DNA from: Adineta ricciae
Lineage: Eukaryota; Rotifera; Eurotatoria; Adinetida; Adinetidae
DNA length: 64,000 nucleotides
Direction: 5' to 3'
Assembly: GCA_905250025.1 (NCBI GenBank)
Contig: CAJNOJ010000246.1
Coordinates: 62,001 to 126,000, forward strand
The notes under the pieces were generated by a model, which saw only the letters and a list, made by a program, of their open reading frames with translations, was not told the origin of the DNA and did not search any database. Of the stretch, positions 1 to 10,731 are shown in pieces. How positions within the stretch are numbered: position 1 is the first letter of the stretch; each line of letters opens with the position of its first letter. The translations under genes and the position numbers were made by a program.

Positions 1-952
1 GATCGATCGATCACCGATTGTCTACTGCGTGAAAAATTCTGGGTATTGCTCTCCTAGTAGTTATTTGTTGACTTAGCTCGCTGTGTTTTGACGGTGTGTT
101 GGTTAGAGCGCAATAAAAATAGGCAACTTAGTTGGTGATTTTTTGTGTTCTTTCTTCTCTCGAGAGAAGCCCGTATACATATACATATACGTATAGCTAC
201 TGAAGAACGCGAAAAACATGCGTCGAGAATACGTTTACCACGATGCAAACATTGAAGACGTGAATAGGAAGTGTTTGACAAAAGGTATCATAGGAAAGTT
301 CAGCATTGAATCAAAGAATAAAATACTCAGCAATCTCGACTTGAAGTTCAAGTGTTCTGTGTTTTTAAACAGTAGATTAGACGATAGATTAGTTTCGATT
401 ATATTCTCTAATGCAATGCTTCGTTGAATGCACTGAAGAATAGTATCGTGTTTTAATTGAGTCTCGTGTTTCATTTAATAAACTTATTTTAATTGCGTGA
501 TGTTTTTTGTATAAATTGTTGAGAGCTATTTATAGATGATAAATGAACATCATAATGATTACCCATAAACTATACACTTTATTCCTATCTAACTATTTTC
601 CACCCCTATCAAATCGGTTAGTCAAATTTTGAATTATTAACGGATGTGATGATTCTATTCATTGGGCACTCATTCTCTAGTAAATACTCACAGTGAGGTA
701 CAAATAGACACGCGTACATTTCGTGCGAAACGTACGCGTACTGACCCCAGTTCGCAAAGAAAGAAAAAAAAGAGAAAACGAAAACGGTATGATTACTCGT
801 ATATAAATATGCGTTCTTTTTCTTGTTACTCAAGGCCAGTCTCTTTCAAATAAAACTGGTAGAGCAAACCGCCATTTTGTTTTCAGTAAATTTCAAGTAT
901 ATTTCTCTCTTTAGTTCATCGATTCATTTAAATTCAATTGAAAAAAGAAATA
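1..952. other. Intergenic sequence with no recognisable gene
   Basis: AT-rich sequence upstream of the methyltransferase. It holds a short CATATA-type simple repeat near 172-196 and an A/G-rich tract near 757-787. Short open frames on both strands overlap each other, lack family motifs and look like chance. The last 100 bases probably contain the promoter and 5' leader of the gene starting at 953, but no specific element can be assigned. Confidence 0.5.
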
Positions 953-2103
953 ATGGCAGAAAACAATGATAATATTATTCGTTCTCCAATGGAACTCAAT
1001 GGTTTATCGAAATACTTCTCATTGATACGTCATCGAGTAGTTGAATATGCCATATGGACATTTTGTGAATTAGGCATTGCTGATCTTATGAATAATCATA
1101 AAATGCCAATAACAGCATTAGAACTAAGTCAATTACATGACAACAATTGGAATGCTGAATATCTCTATCGATTATTACGTGTCATTGCTGATTCTGGTAT
1201 TATAACTCAAACAAATACGGATGAAAAACATTTAAGCCAACCAGAGCAAACAATTCGATTTGAATTGTAACTAAAGATGGATTATTATTAACAAGTAATC
1301 ATTTCTCAAAAACTCCTGATATCCTTCGATTGTTTATAAATCCAATTACCGACAAAATTTATTCATATCTTCCATCGATGATTAAATTTGGTAATACGAA
1401 CGGAAATTGTTTCGAACAAGCATTCGGATGCAGTGCGTTCGAATATATGAAAAAAGAAGAAAATAAAGAATATGCACATATTTTCAATAATGGAATGCTT
1501 ACTTACACATATTATACGGCAGAGTCAATAGTTTCAACTGTTGATTTTAGTCGTTTTAATACATTAGTTGATATTGGAGGTGGATTGGGAACATTATTGG
1601 TCTCAATTATGGAAAAATATCAAAATTTACATGGTATTTTATTTGATTTAGATCATGTTATTCAAAATGCTAAATCAATCAATCCAAATGAGTTTCAACG
1701 AAGACAAATCGAAACAAATCGTTATGAATATGTTAGTGGTGATATGTTTAAATCAGAAACTATACCATTAGGTGATGCTTACATATTAAAATCCCTTATA
1801 CATGATTGGAATGATGAAAAATCGATTGAAATTTTCAAATCCATACACAACGCAAATAAAACACAAATGAAAAAACAAATAACAGTATTTATAATTGAAT
1901 CGATAATTACATCGGAAAATAAAGACAATTGGGAAGCACATATATTAGATATTCACATGTTGGCAAATTTAGGAGCCAAAGAGAGAAATCTATGGGAATA
2001 TAACAATCTTTTGAATAGAAGTGGTTATGAATTCAAACATTTATACAAGACGGATGGTCCTGTCTCTATTATTGAAGCCACAATAACAACGAATCAAGAA
2101 TAA
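953..2103 (+). pseudogene. Family-2 (ASMT/COMT-like) O-methyltransferase with one frameshift
   Basis: SAM-dependent methyltransferase related to acetylserotonin/caffeate O-methyltransferases, transferring a methyl group to a hydroxyl of a small, often aromatic, molecule. The N-terminal dimerisation helices read from the ATG at 953 (MAENNDN...), in an AATAATGG start context. The catalytic half has the SAM loop VDIGGGLG (about 1567-1590), a GDMF acidic loop (1738-1749) and the LKSLIHDWNDE motif (about 1786-1818) with the expected catalytic-base His. The frame changes at about 1267: upstream codons run into TAA at 1268, while ACT AAA GAT GGA continues the family sequence one base out of step. 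One base appears to be missing and the gap is too small for an intron. If repaired, the protein is about 383 aa, a normal family length. It may be a recent pseudogene or a functional gene with a sequencing error. Substrate cannot be predicted. Confidence 0.8.
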
Positions 2104-5072
2104 AATCAACTAAAGGTGAAGCTTCAAAGATAAACGCTAGAGTTACGATTATATAATATTCTTCTAAACTAAAATAAATATTTACGACATAATTCATCAT
2201 AATTCTTATTATAGGTACATAAGGATGCGTAGCTGCATTTGTTCTTCGTTATCGAACTAAACAGGGTTTTTAATACGCGTAATGTTTACAAACAAAAGAA
2301 TGTAAATTAGTGATGAGAACTGATCACAAATACATCCTCTCGAGAGACTTTTAAGTAGAAATTTGTGAAAATAGTAAGTCTTTTTAGATTGAACAACATC
2401 AACGAAGAGTTTAAACCAGGCTTTCTTACACTATTTTCTTGTAATACAAGAATAATTGCTAATAATACATACAATGGTCTATTCAGTTTCACTCTGAGCT
2501 ACGAAAGTGTTAATTAAAACTGAAATGAGAAAACTGGACGACTTAAAAATCATTCATTCTCATTGTTAATCATTAGCTGTCTACTATGAGTTCGAATATG
2601 AATTCGAAGTATGTCCTGCTAAAGCGATGTCTTTGTTAAAAATTGATTTTATATTAAGGTTAATTTTTCGAAATCTCTATTAATATTCGAACTCGAATAA
2701 GAATAATTTTGTTTATTGTGCTCATACATGTGTCGTATTCATTGCATCAGTAATATTGAGAGTTAATGAGAGGCAGCCTCAGAAAAGAAAGATTTTGTGT
2801 ATGTTTATATGAATTATTAAGAAAATACACGTTGTTTATATTAAATTCTCTTTCAAATACTTGAATTTCTATTATTGTATAAGAGTGTTTACGCATCGTA
2901 TTTGTAACGTCTTTGGATTAAGAATTCGAGTACGATTGCAACATCAAAGAAGCGAGACAGGTTTATTTCATCATTAGCTGAAATCAGAATTTTACGAATT
3001 GTTCAACAAAATATAACCATAGCTCATTGATACCGATTAAGAGGAGTTTCAAATAAGTTTTTCAATTGAATTTCAATTATTAACACTATTTCCAACGCGT
3101 AAAACAAGAAAAGTTTTCTTAAGATGAACTTTAGTGTATAAATATGAGTCCATGCAAATCAATAAGTATCAACTTGATTCTTTATGTTCAGTTGTTAGCC
3201 AAATAGCCGAGAAAAGAACAACAAGTGATAATAGGTGACGGTACAGCAGTTATCGTTAGAATAAAGTGATTCTATTACTGAGAATACTCTCATTTATAGC
3301 AGATGTAACATTTTTTTCTATATTTGAAGATTCGAAACTTTATTTCATATTTTCATTCGTTTGTTTGTCCAACGTAGATAAAAGTAAGTAGAGTGAACCA
3401 AGAAAAAGGCTAGTAAAATGTATATGTTGCATGTAGTATGATGGTCTAATATTTTAAAAATAACCTTTTTGCAAAACTTTTCTGACGTGTATTAAAGACT
3501 TCTAAACAGATACTAGTCGATTCGCTTATTTTTCTTTTCTCTGTTTTCTTCGCAAACTCCAAAAAGTTCTTTCTTTTCACATAGTTATATTGGACATCGA
3601 TTATTTTATTGAAACATATTGTTTCCATATTTTCTTGATCGATCGACATTTTTGTACATTATATTAATTTACTGGCTAGGGAACATATTTGATTGTACAT
3701 ATCGAGATCGATTTTAGAAGTGTTTTGTGTTGCAGTAACTATGTTGAATATCGAGACGCTAGTTCTCTGCGTGAAGGTTGAAAAAATAACATTATTTAGC
3801 ATTTTGACCGTACGGTGGATTCTGTTGTCAGGTTTCTTTCGTTCGGTGCTCGAAGAGTAAGGAAAAAACATGAGCTCGCAGTAATAAACGCTGCATAGAT
3901 TAGAAACTTTTTCATTATGTTATACCTGATTTGCTGAAAAACTACATTATTTTGGGTTTTCAGAAAAATGTACTAATGAAGCGTGACAGCATGCAACAGA
4001 ATCCGTTGCACGGTAAAATTTCTAAACACTGCTATTTTTCTGCCTTCACGATGGTAGCTAAAGCCTCGGTAGTCAAGTTATTCAACTTATGGTCACTGGA
4101 TGATAGAACGCTTTTAAACTCGATCTCAGCGGACGCGTTCAAATGTCTCTTTATGGATAGGACAGCCTTTAAGACCACTATGACTACGTCCCTTTGATCT
4201 ATACGCTGTATGATAATTTCCTATGCCGTTATATTTGATATGAGAAATGTAATGCATTCTTTCAGTTTGCCACTTACATCAGTTTAAGATTTCATTCTAT
4301 TGAAATGTGAGGTTGAATCTGAATTTGCTACAAAATTAGATTTCTCATTATCTCAACTTATAGTTCGTTCGTAGTTACTATTTACGCAGCAATGCCAAGA
4401 GGTAATAGTAGATGAACGGTCTAAAGCCGGATGGTAATAAATTGACTATTAGTGAATTGGATCTTAATATCTATTTTGCACGAATAGTAAACCGAAACAC
4501 AACGAATCGGCAACAAAAGTGTTCATCATCTATTCACAATTGCTAGCGATTGATGTAGAATAGATCTTTTCCCCTCCAAAGACTACAGAAATTGTAGAAT
4601 TTGATTGGTAGGAAAAGAATCTTGTGCATTTCTATTGTTCCCAGTATTTTATAATGGATAATAAAGTTTGTACAGATTAATTTTCAAGAGCAAGTTCTGA
4701 GATATACACGAACGATATGTTGTAGTAGAATTTACACGTAGACAAGCATGTGGACTGAGTGTTCGAAAAGCTCGTTTCTCTCATTCTCAAGAGCAGCTGA
4801 AAGAATTTGAACCAATGCGTCTCTCTAGAACGGCGTGTATCGTTTCAACACTCACTTCGGATAGAATTCATGGTACGTCACCGAGTATACAACCATAGGA
4901 TATACCTCTTCCCAACATACGAGCGCTGAGCATCTAACTGCACTCAATGTGTCAACTCATCGGTTATTCTCTCATTGAAATGCTCGTTGCGCATTCTGAT
5001 GGAAAGACATCGAGAGAATGTTTCTCTAAAAACTTATATTATGACGTGTGCTTTTAAAAAAAAGAGATGATT
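2104..5072. other. Gene-poor AT-rich stretch
   Basis: No convincing gene. From 2313 onward the sequence is repeated in copy B (from 16207) with scattered substitutions and small indels. A minus-strand frame near 4000-4200 (copy B 17963-18148) stays open in both copies. In copy A its start codon is ATT instead of ATG, and no motif was recognised, so it is not called. Confidence 0.5.
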
Positions 5073-5282
5073 CTATTTTCCAGCACGAAAAGAAGAAAGC
5101 TGTAGTCCATTCGTTACACATTTTAGGATTGTTTCGTACGTTAAAATGTGTGGATGATTTGGTGGCAATAAGCAGTTGGCAATTTGAACAGCGCTTTGAC
5201 AATAGAAGTGAGCTTTTCGATAAACAGCCTTGCTATGATACACCGAAGCGATATTGTCATAGAATGTGGATAACGTAAACAT
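5073..5282 (-). pseudogene. TPR-repeat remnant, copy A
   Basis: A 69-aa minus-strand frame with one clear tetratricopeptide/kinesin-light-chain-like repeat: a YDNIASVYHSK helix, a second helix around AHFYCQSAVQIA, then the LPPNHPH linker typical of bdelloid ART-TPR proteins. There is no ART domain upstream and no further repeats downstream, so this is an isolated relic. Copy B has the equivalent at 19195-19404. Confidence 0.6.
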
Positions 5283-6202
5283 TTTATAAACTAAAGAAAA
5301 TAAAGTAAGTATTTAGATCAAATTCGATTCTATTACTTCGCTTTTCATGATTAAATCTATTCAAATAAATATTACTGCGTAAAACAATCAATCATTTTAA
5401 AAAATGCATATTTATTATGCTGCAACACATTCTTGCTTATATTTCACATACTTCAGTTGATAAAGTACACGTGATTATTCTTTCCATGTCATAATGGTAT
5501 TTCATCAATAATTTCTTGTTTTTCTTAATGTAAAACAGGCAAATCTTTATCTTTATCTTCTGAAGAGTAAAGATCTTTTGACTTCTTCATTTTGACTTTT
5601 TCATGAAGAATTAAGATAGAGAAGATCCATTCTTTATTTTATAAAGTAGGGATAATGTAAAGTCCTTAGTGACGAAGTAAGAGCTGAGATTAACGAATTT
5701 TTTATATGATTGTTATTTTTATTTAGGTTAATTTGTTTTCCATTTGATTTGCACTCACCGTTTGAATCCGTAGAATATCTACTACTTTCGAATAACAAAT
5801 ACAGTCTTCATTGATATTCAAATTCATTTGACGTTTCTATTTAATTGAAATTGTTATTGTAATTCATTATGTGCATGTGAAACCTGTAGTAGTAATAGTA
5901 GCCGCCCGTTCTTTCAAACTTCCACCCCTCACTCTCTGTCCTTTAATGAGTCGACCATTTCAGAATTTATCACACCAATCTTATATATCCAATTCGTATT
6001 ATAGATCTTGTCAATCAAATTCAGCATGGTTCACTGTCTATAGTGGAGTACGTTTCCACTGGGAAGGATTTGATAGTGTGGCACCCTTTCTTGTGAGTGA
6101 AAAACAATGCGAATATTTTTTAAAAGATATATTTATTTCATGAAGACAAGAACATATATTAATATTCGAACTTAGGAATGAATTATAAATAGGTCTATGT
6201 AG

Positions 6203-7159
6203 TTATGAATTCATCGGTGTTATCTGATTGGTCAATATATCGGCTTGCTGATGATCATATCGACAGAATATTTTACGAAGCAATCGAATAAACTCTTGTC
6301 TATATATATTAGCCGAGATAATATACATAAAGAAGGGTGTAGTATACGAGCTGTAAAGAAATAGCTGACAGATTACCCAAGCAATAAAAAAGTCGACCGT
6401 AGTTGAAAATGTATTTGGCATAACCGATGCTAAGGAAGCAAAGCCTGCGGGTCCTGTAAGTAAAATGTTAGTGCTCACTTGAAGGATGAGCATACTAGCA
6501 AGTTGACTTTCAGTGCGACGATTGCGTGCGCCTGCAGCAGGAGCAACACGCGACTTTTTTATGTTGTAGATGGTCAAAACACCAAATATTGCCATGAGAG
6601 CAGGTGCAATAACAACATATACGAAAATTTGTATGAATATATACACTTGTTTGTAGACAGTATCACCTCGAACACGGCATCCTAGTGCGTCAGTCGATCG
6701 TAGATCAGTCAGAACCAAAGTGTTGACGTGAAAGAGTGCGATTGAAATAAGGACAAATGAAATCACCCACCGACTTACTTTGACATTGCTAAACATACGT
6801 AAACGAGCGCTACTTGAACTAGCACAAAATCGATCGACCGAGGTGACTACAATCATGTACGACGAGGATATTGCAGACGTTTGCGAGAAAAATGAAACCA
6901 TTTTGCATAAAATAGCAGAAGTTCGGGTCACATCAAGTTGGTATCCATCACTTAAAAGACGGAAAGTAAGAACCACGCTTGCAGAGAAAAGATTCGTGCA
7001 AGCAAGTATCAGAAAATAACGAGAGCAAGCATGCTTGAACAGGGCAGGTCTAGTAAGTATAATAATATTGAGTGAATTTCCTAGTGTACCAAAAAATATA
7101 ATTATTGGTATAATAATTTGTCGTAATACAATGCCAAGTTGTACTAATGAAATAGCCAT
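6203..7159 (-). CDS. Rhodopsin-like 7TM receptor (GPCR), copy A
   Basis: Intronless 318-aa class-A GPCR of the divergent type expanded in bdelloids; ligand unknown, plasma membrane. TM1 contains the GNSLN motif. The TM2/TM3 region has ACTNLFSA and a Cys (ILCKM) before TM3. TM3 ends in SVDRF in place of the classical DRY. An ECL2 Cys (LGCRV) could pair with the TM3 Cys. A basic third intracellular loop (GARNRRTES) precedes TM6. TM7 carries TTPFFMY where NPxxY is usual, followed by a helix-8-like basic stretch and a Cys that could be palmitoylated (IFCRY). The ATG at 7159 gives a full-length seven-helix protein. The protein is identical to the one at 20302-21258, and so is the DNA over the whole gene. 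Confidence 0.9.
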   Translation of the reverse strand: MAISLVQLGIVLRQIIIPIIIFFGTLGNSLNIIILTRPALFKHACSRYFLILACTNLFSASVVLTFRLLSDGYQLDVTRTSAILCKMVSFFSQTSAISSSYMIVVTSVDRFCASSSSARLRMFSNVKVSRWVISFVLISIALFHVNTLVLTDLRSTDALGCRVRGDTVYKQVYIFIQIFVYVVIAPALMAIFGVLTIYNIKKSRVAPAAGARNRRTESQLASMLILQVSTNILLTGPAGFASLASVMPNTFSTTVDFFIAWVICQLFLYSSYTTPFFMYIISANIYRQEFIRLLRKIFCRYDHQQADILTNQITPMNS

Positions 7160-8298
7160 GGTCTCTCACGCTCGTTTTTCCACTTTCACTTTCTCTTTAT
7201 ATAGTAGCTGATGTGAAACTTTTTACTACGTTCAGGCACGTCATCATTTTAATACTCTTGATCCATTGTCAGTTATTAAATCCGCAGGTGGAAAACACGT
7301 AAATTTCATATTTCATAATTACTGAAGGATGAAATGGCAGAGGATGAGCTTGATATAAACTCAAAGAACAAAACTAGAGCAAAAAAACTCTTCATCATTT
7401 TGTAAAAAAAAGTTTTTTATGATTAAATGTATTCAAAATCGATAGCATATATTCTACAAAGTACATTCCATCATTCTCAATGATGTTGTGCCAGCGTTCT
7501 GACAGTGGTGGTTGTCAATGTTGTTTTCATTCGGTTCATTGTAGCCAAAAAAAACATCGATGCAGCAAGATCTATAGTAGCCCACAGAGGGCAACATATA
7601 AAAAGACACAATCACAAGCTTAAGTATCGACGACAACTATAATAAAAGAAAGAGATTTAGTGATGATATTTCAACGATTTTACCGACTATTCCTTATGCT
7701 GTTTTTTTTTTATTAATTTGCCAACCGACAGTTTTATATCGGTCAGATTCCACATCGCATGAGTTGTTTTACTTGGGGAAGAAGTTCTGCGGGATAACGG
7801 TGCGTTTGACATAGTTGTAGCACGATGAGAAGGTCCTATAATTCGAACTCTAGCGAGTGAAGAGCTACATTTAGACGACATCGTTTGTAGTCAAGTTGTT
7901 TCTAATGCGTCTGTATTCATCGTATAAATCACTATTTTTACATGATATTTCGCAAGATTTCATATTTAATGGATTGAGTATGGTTCTTCTTTCGCTAAAT
8001 TCAATACTCTCCTATACATCGATACATTTCTGCCTGTAATGAAACTTCAACGGTATTTACACAGTATATCATAGATGGCAAGCAACATTGATATTTCCCA
8101 ATTCTCTTCGTTTCCACCTGCTTTTGCACACAAGGAAGTTTTTATTCATTGCTTCTAGTCAACAAAAAATGAAAGAAACGTGTTCTATATTATTTTTAAT
8201 CAGAGAATAAACTTGAGTATGGTAAAATGTCTTGATTATGTTAAAGGTGAAAAATAAATGTCATGTACGATTGCAAGACTAATTTTTCATGACTCGTT
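7160..8298. other. Upstream region of GPCR copy A
   Basis: AT-rich sequence 5' of the receptor with no confident gene. A small minus-strand frame at 7687-7881 is open in both copies, but almost all differences between the copies change the amino acid, so coding is unlikely. It presumably includes the receptor promoter, though no element is recognisable. Confidence 0.4.
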
Positions 8299-8629
8299 TC
8301 ATTTTGTTTGTGTATTGATCTTCGATGGATTGAATGTGTTTGCCAATTTTGTAAATGCAGCAAACAAAGCCAAACCTTGAACTGGTACCATTGTAGCAAA
8401 GAATGCTGCAGTCAGAATAGCAATAGGTTGAAGACAGATATCTTCCTATTATTTATGTTACATACACAGATGTACGATGATGATGAATGTTACTTACAAA
8501 GTCTTTCGGATACAAAACAGCAACAGTCGATTCAGTGAGGGTGAGGGTGTTTGAATCACTGATCTTGGGAGTTTGTGCAGCAATGGTAGCAGGAGAGCAG
8601 TTGGAAGAGTATGCATTTCGACCCCATGA
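8299..8629 (-). CDS. Putative small membrane protein, last two exons (copy A)
   Basis: Unrecognised gene. Two minus-strand exons join cleanly. Exon 8498-8629 (44 codons, ending AVLYPKDF) meets a GTAAGT donor. A 52-bp intron (8446-8497) ends in ATAG. Exon 8299-8445 (48 codons plus TGA) reads EDICLQPIAILTAAFFATM and onward, forming one hydrophobic, probably membrane-spanning segment before a polar tail. Both exons are multiples of three with phase-0 borders. The 5' part is not resolved: the frame upstream of 8630 meets a TAG that coincides with a possible acceptor. In copy B the last exon is replaced by unrelated sequence before the N at 22540. No function is proposed. Confidence 0.4.
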
Positions 8630-10424
8630 CTATCGTTCTCGCACAATAGCATTGATCGAAGTGCCCGATGGAGTGTTCTTGTAAGGACTGTTAGAAAGAT
8701 GAAGATAGAATGAAACTAACTGAAATGGTGAATATTGACGATGTGATTGTTCCGCCGCGGAAATGGAATGCATCCATCAGACGAAGATGTAGAAAGAGAT
8801 ACGTAAAACGAAATTTATCTATTTACATGGTTCACAAAGTGGCAATGACAAAGAAATAGGAAGGAGCTTTGGCACTGCAAATTGTTTTTATACATTCCTG
8901 TTGCTAAGTGAGAAGAAATATTGAAAGAAAAGAAAACTTTTCCGCCTTTTCAATCGAATACTATAACGCAGAAAAACAAAGTGTGACGTTGGTAAAACAA
9001 AAACAATTGCAAAAGAGACGAAATACATTAGTATGAGTGTTTACAAATGAAAAGGCGCGTACATAGAGACAGTTTTGTTTTTGTCTTTTGAATTATGTAA
9101 ATAAGGAAGTAGTTTGTAAAAGCTGCATCCTGGGTAATTAATAAACGCTTCGATAAGAGAGAAAGCGACAACTCATCTTTTCCTACGACGAAACTGCATA
9201 GAAGCAATTTTGATGTGAATATTGAAACTAATGTACGTCGGGTTTGTGCTAGGAACAACAGACGGGTCATCCAAAACAGCCATGTAGTCACAGTTTGTAA
9301 TTAGAGACACCGTTTTCTGATATTCGGTCACAGTTTGTAATTGAAGACACCGTTTTTCTGATATTTGGTCCCAGTCAGATTATCAACATCACTGAATATG
9401 GAGAGGAGCTCGTGCTCGATAGTCAATGTCGCGGTCGAGATTTTCTAAAATTTCTCTTGTAAAACCCTTCTGTTTTAATTTGACGAACTGATAGCAAACA
9501 AAAGTATAAAAATCTTCAATAAGATCGAAATACGTTGCAAAATTCTAAATTTACTTTATCTTATAAACACCCGAGTCAATCAACTATATTCTCAAGTCAT
9601 ACAATATGCTGGAAGAGAACGTATATAATCTTCGTCACAAAAGATCCAGAACACTCTTTTGTTAACAAATAAGGAAATCCGTCTATTCAACATCACTCAT
9701 TGGAATCAGTATTCTGAGTGTGCTTATTTTGAGACGACGACTCTCCGACGCCTTGTTTCACTTAATACTGTATAGAAAAACCAAACTTTCGTGCATGCAC
9801 TCGCATCGAATAAAGCATACTAATTAATTCTAGAGTTACCATCTATGAGGCAAAACATCAATGTTTAGGTGAGTTAAAGAAGGTCGACATAGTATCCCAT
9901 TCTAAATAGGTTGAGAGGAAAACTGTTTCTTGAATAATTCAATTTACAAAGTATTTCATTCGACGAAAAGCATTGCGACTAACAGATTTTGAATATTAAA
10001 GATCAATGAGAGATCTGTGGGTGTCCGAAGTGCTCATTGAGAAGATTCTCGGTTATTTTTGAAATAAATTACTTCTATTCTTGATAGGCTTGAACGTCAT
10101 TCAAAAAGATCTACGTCTCAAACAGAGCCCACCTTATGATGTATTAAAGGAAGGATTGAGGAATCCAATTATGACGAACTGAACCGACGTTATTTTAATA
10201 GTATATTTCTAATGTTCTTAAGAAATGCTTGAAGAAGAACGAATGGAAATATTAATATTATAGTTCATTATAGTCTGTTCTTTCTCCCGCTGCTCTGTTC
10301 GATATGATAGTCATCATTAATAAGACAGCTCTTCCTTGTTCTTCTCGACACGCCATATCATATTGTTAGTTGAATATGTTTATTTTTCATGATTTGTATC
10401 TCTTTCTCTTTCTGCAACGTCTCA
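8630..10424. other. Intergenic region between small membrane gene and ATPase (copy A)
   Basis: No confident gene apart from the two-unit minisatellite at 9289-9369. A minus-strand frame at 9028-9291 is open in both copies with about five amino-acid differences in 87 residues. No motif is recognised and it is left uncalled. Confidence 0.4.
9289..9369. repeat. 40-bp minisatellite, two units (copy A)
   Basis: Two adjacent units, 9289-9328 and 9329-9369, share CACAGTTTGTAATT, then GACACCGTTTT and CTGATATT with few differences. The same array in copy B (23334-23454) has three units, so copy number differs between the two blocks. Confidence 0.85.
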
Positions 10425-10610
10425 TTAGACATTCATCTGATACTTTTTCTTAAAGTCTTTTGACAGACTTTGCACGCTATCAATTCCTCTCCGCTGTAAT
10501 GTTTCCTGAATTATACATAAAACTTTTCTCATATAATTGACAAATCTTACCTTTTCATATGCGTCAAAAGATCGGTGACGTTCAACTTCAGTTGCAAATT
10601 CTTGGAAAGC
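10425..10610 (-). CDS. Hypothetical two-exon fragment, copy A only
   Basis: Unrecognised. Minus-strand exon 10425-10505 (26 codons plus TAA, charged, ending KKKYQMNV) joins in phase 0, across a 45-bp GT..AG intron (10506-10550), to an upstream exon reading AFQEFATEVERHRSFDAYEK. The predicted helical, charged C-terminus has no family assignment. The 5' end is unclear and would run toward the ATPase start at 10732. This part of copy A has no counterpart in copy B because it falls in the segment missing at the N at 24049. Confidence 0.3.
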   Translation of the reverse strand, partial: AFQEFATEVERHRSFDAYEKVRFVNYMRKVLCIIQETLQRRGIDSVQSLSKDFKKKYQMNV

Positions 10611-10731
10611 ATACACACAAGTACTTCTTCAGTACATCTGAACATTGCTAACATTTTCGTTAATTCTTACTTCTTACAAGTAATAAGAAAGCTAGTTTTA
10701 GATTCTGTTGTATGAACATACTTTATCGAAA

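Noticed and set aside
3659-3871. 70-codon minus-strand frame with in-frame 3-bp indel in copy B (17593-17802)
   Set aside because: The indel keeps the frame, but substitutions are mostly amino-acid changing and no motif is seen.
5871-6143. 90-codon plus-strand frame shared with 19973-20242
   Set aside because: It lies in the GPCR 3' flank with no domain; the indel in a GTA repeat is in frame by chance.
6479-7019. Plus-strand open frames at 6479-6685 and 6780-7019, identical in copy B
   Set aside because: They lie antisense to the GPCR. Their identity simply follows from the identical DNA tract and says nothing about coding.
7687-7881. Small basic minus-strand frame present in both copies (21779-21979)
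   Set aside because: Nearly every difference between the copies changes the amino acid and the ends differ. No motif is present.
9028-9291. 87-codon minus-strand frame open in both copies (23073-23336)
   Set aside because: Hydrophobic low-complexity composition, no family motif and no splice or start evidence. Two young copies can keep a chance frame open.
9289-9369. CRISPR-like direct repeats
   Set aside because: Units are directly adjacent without spacers, the genome is eukaryotic and no cas genes are present.
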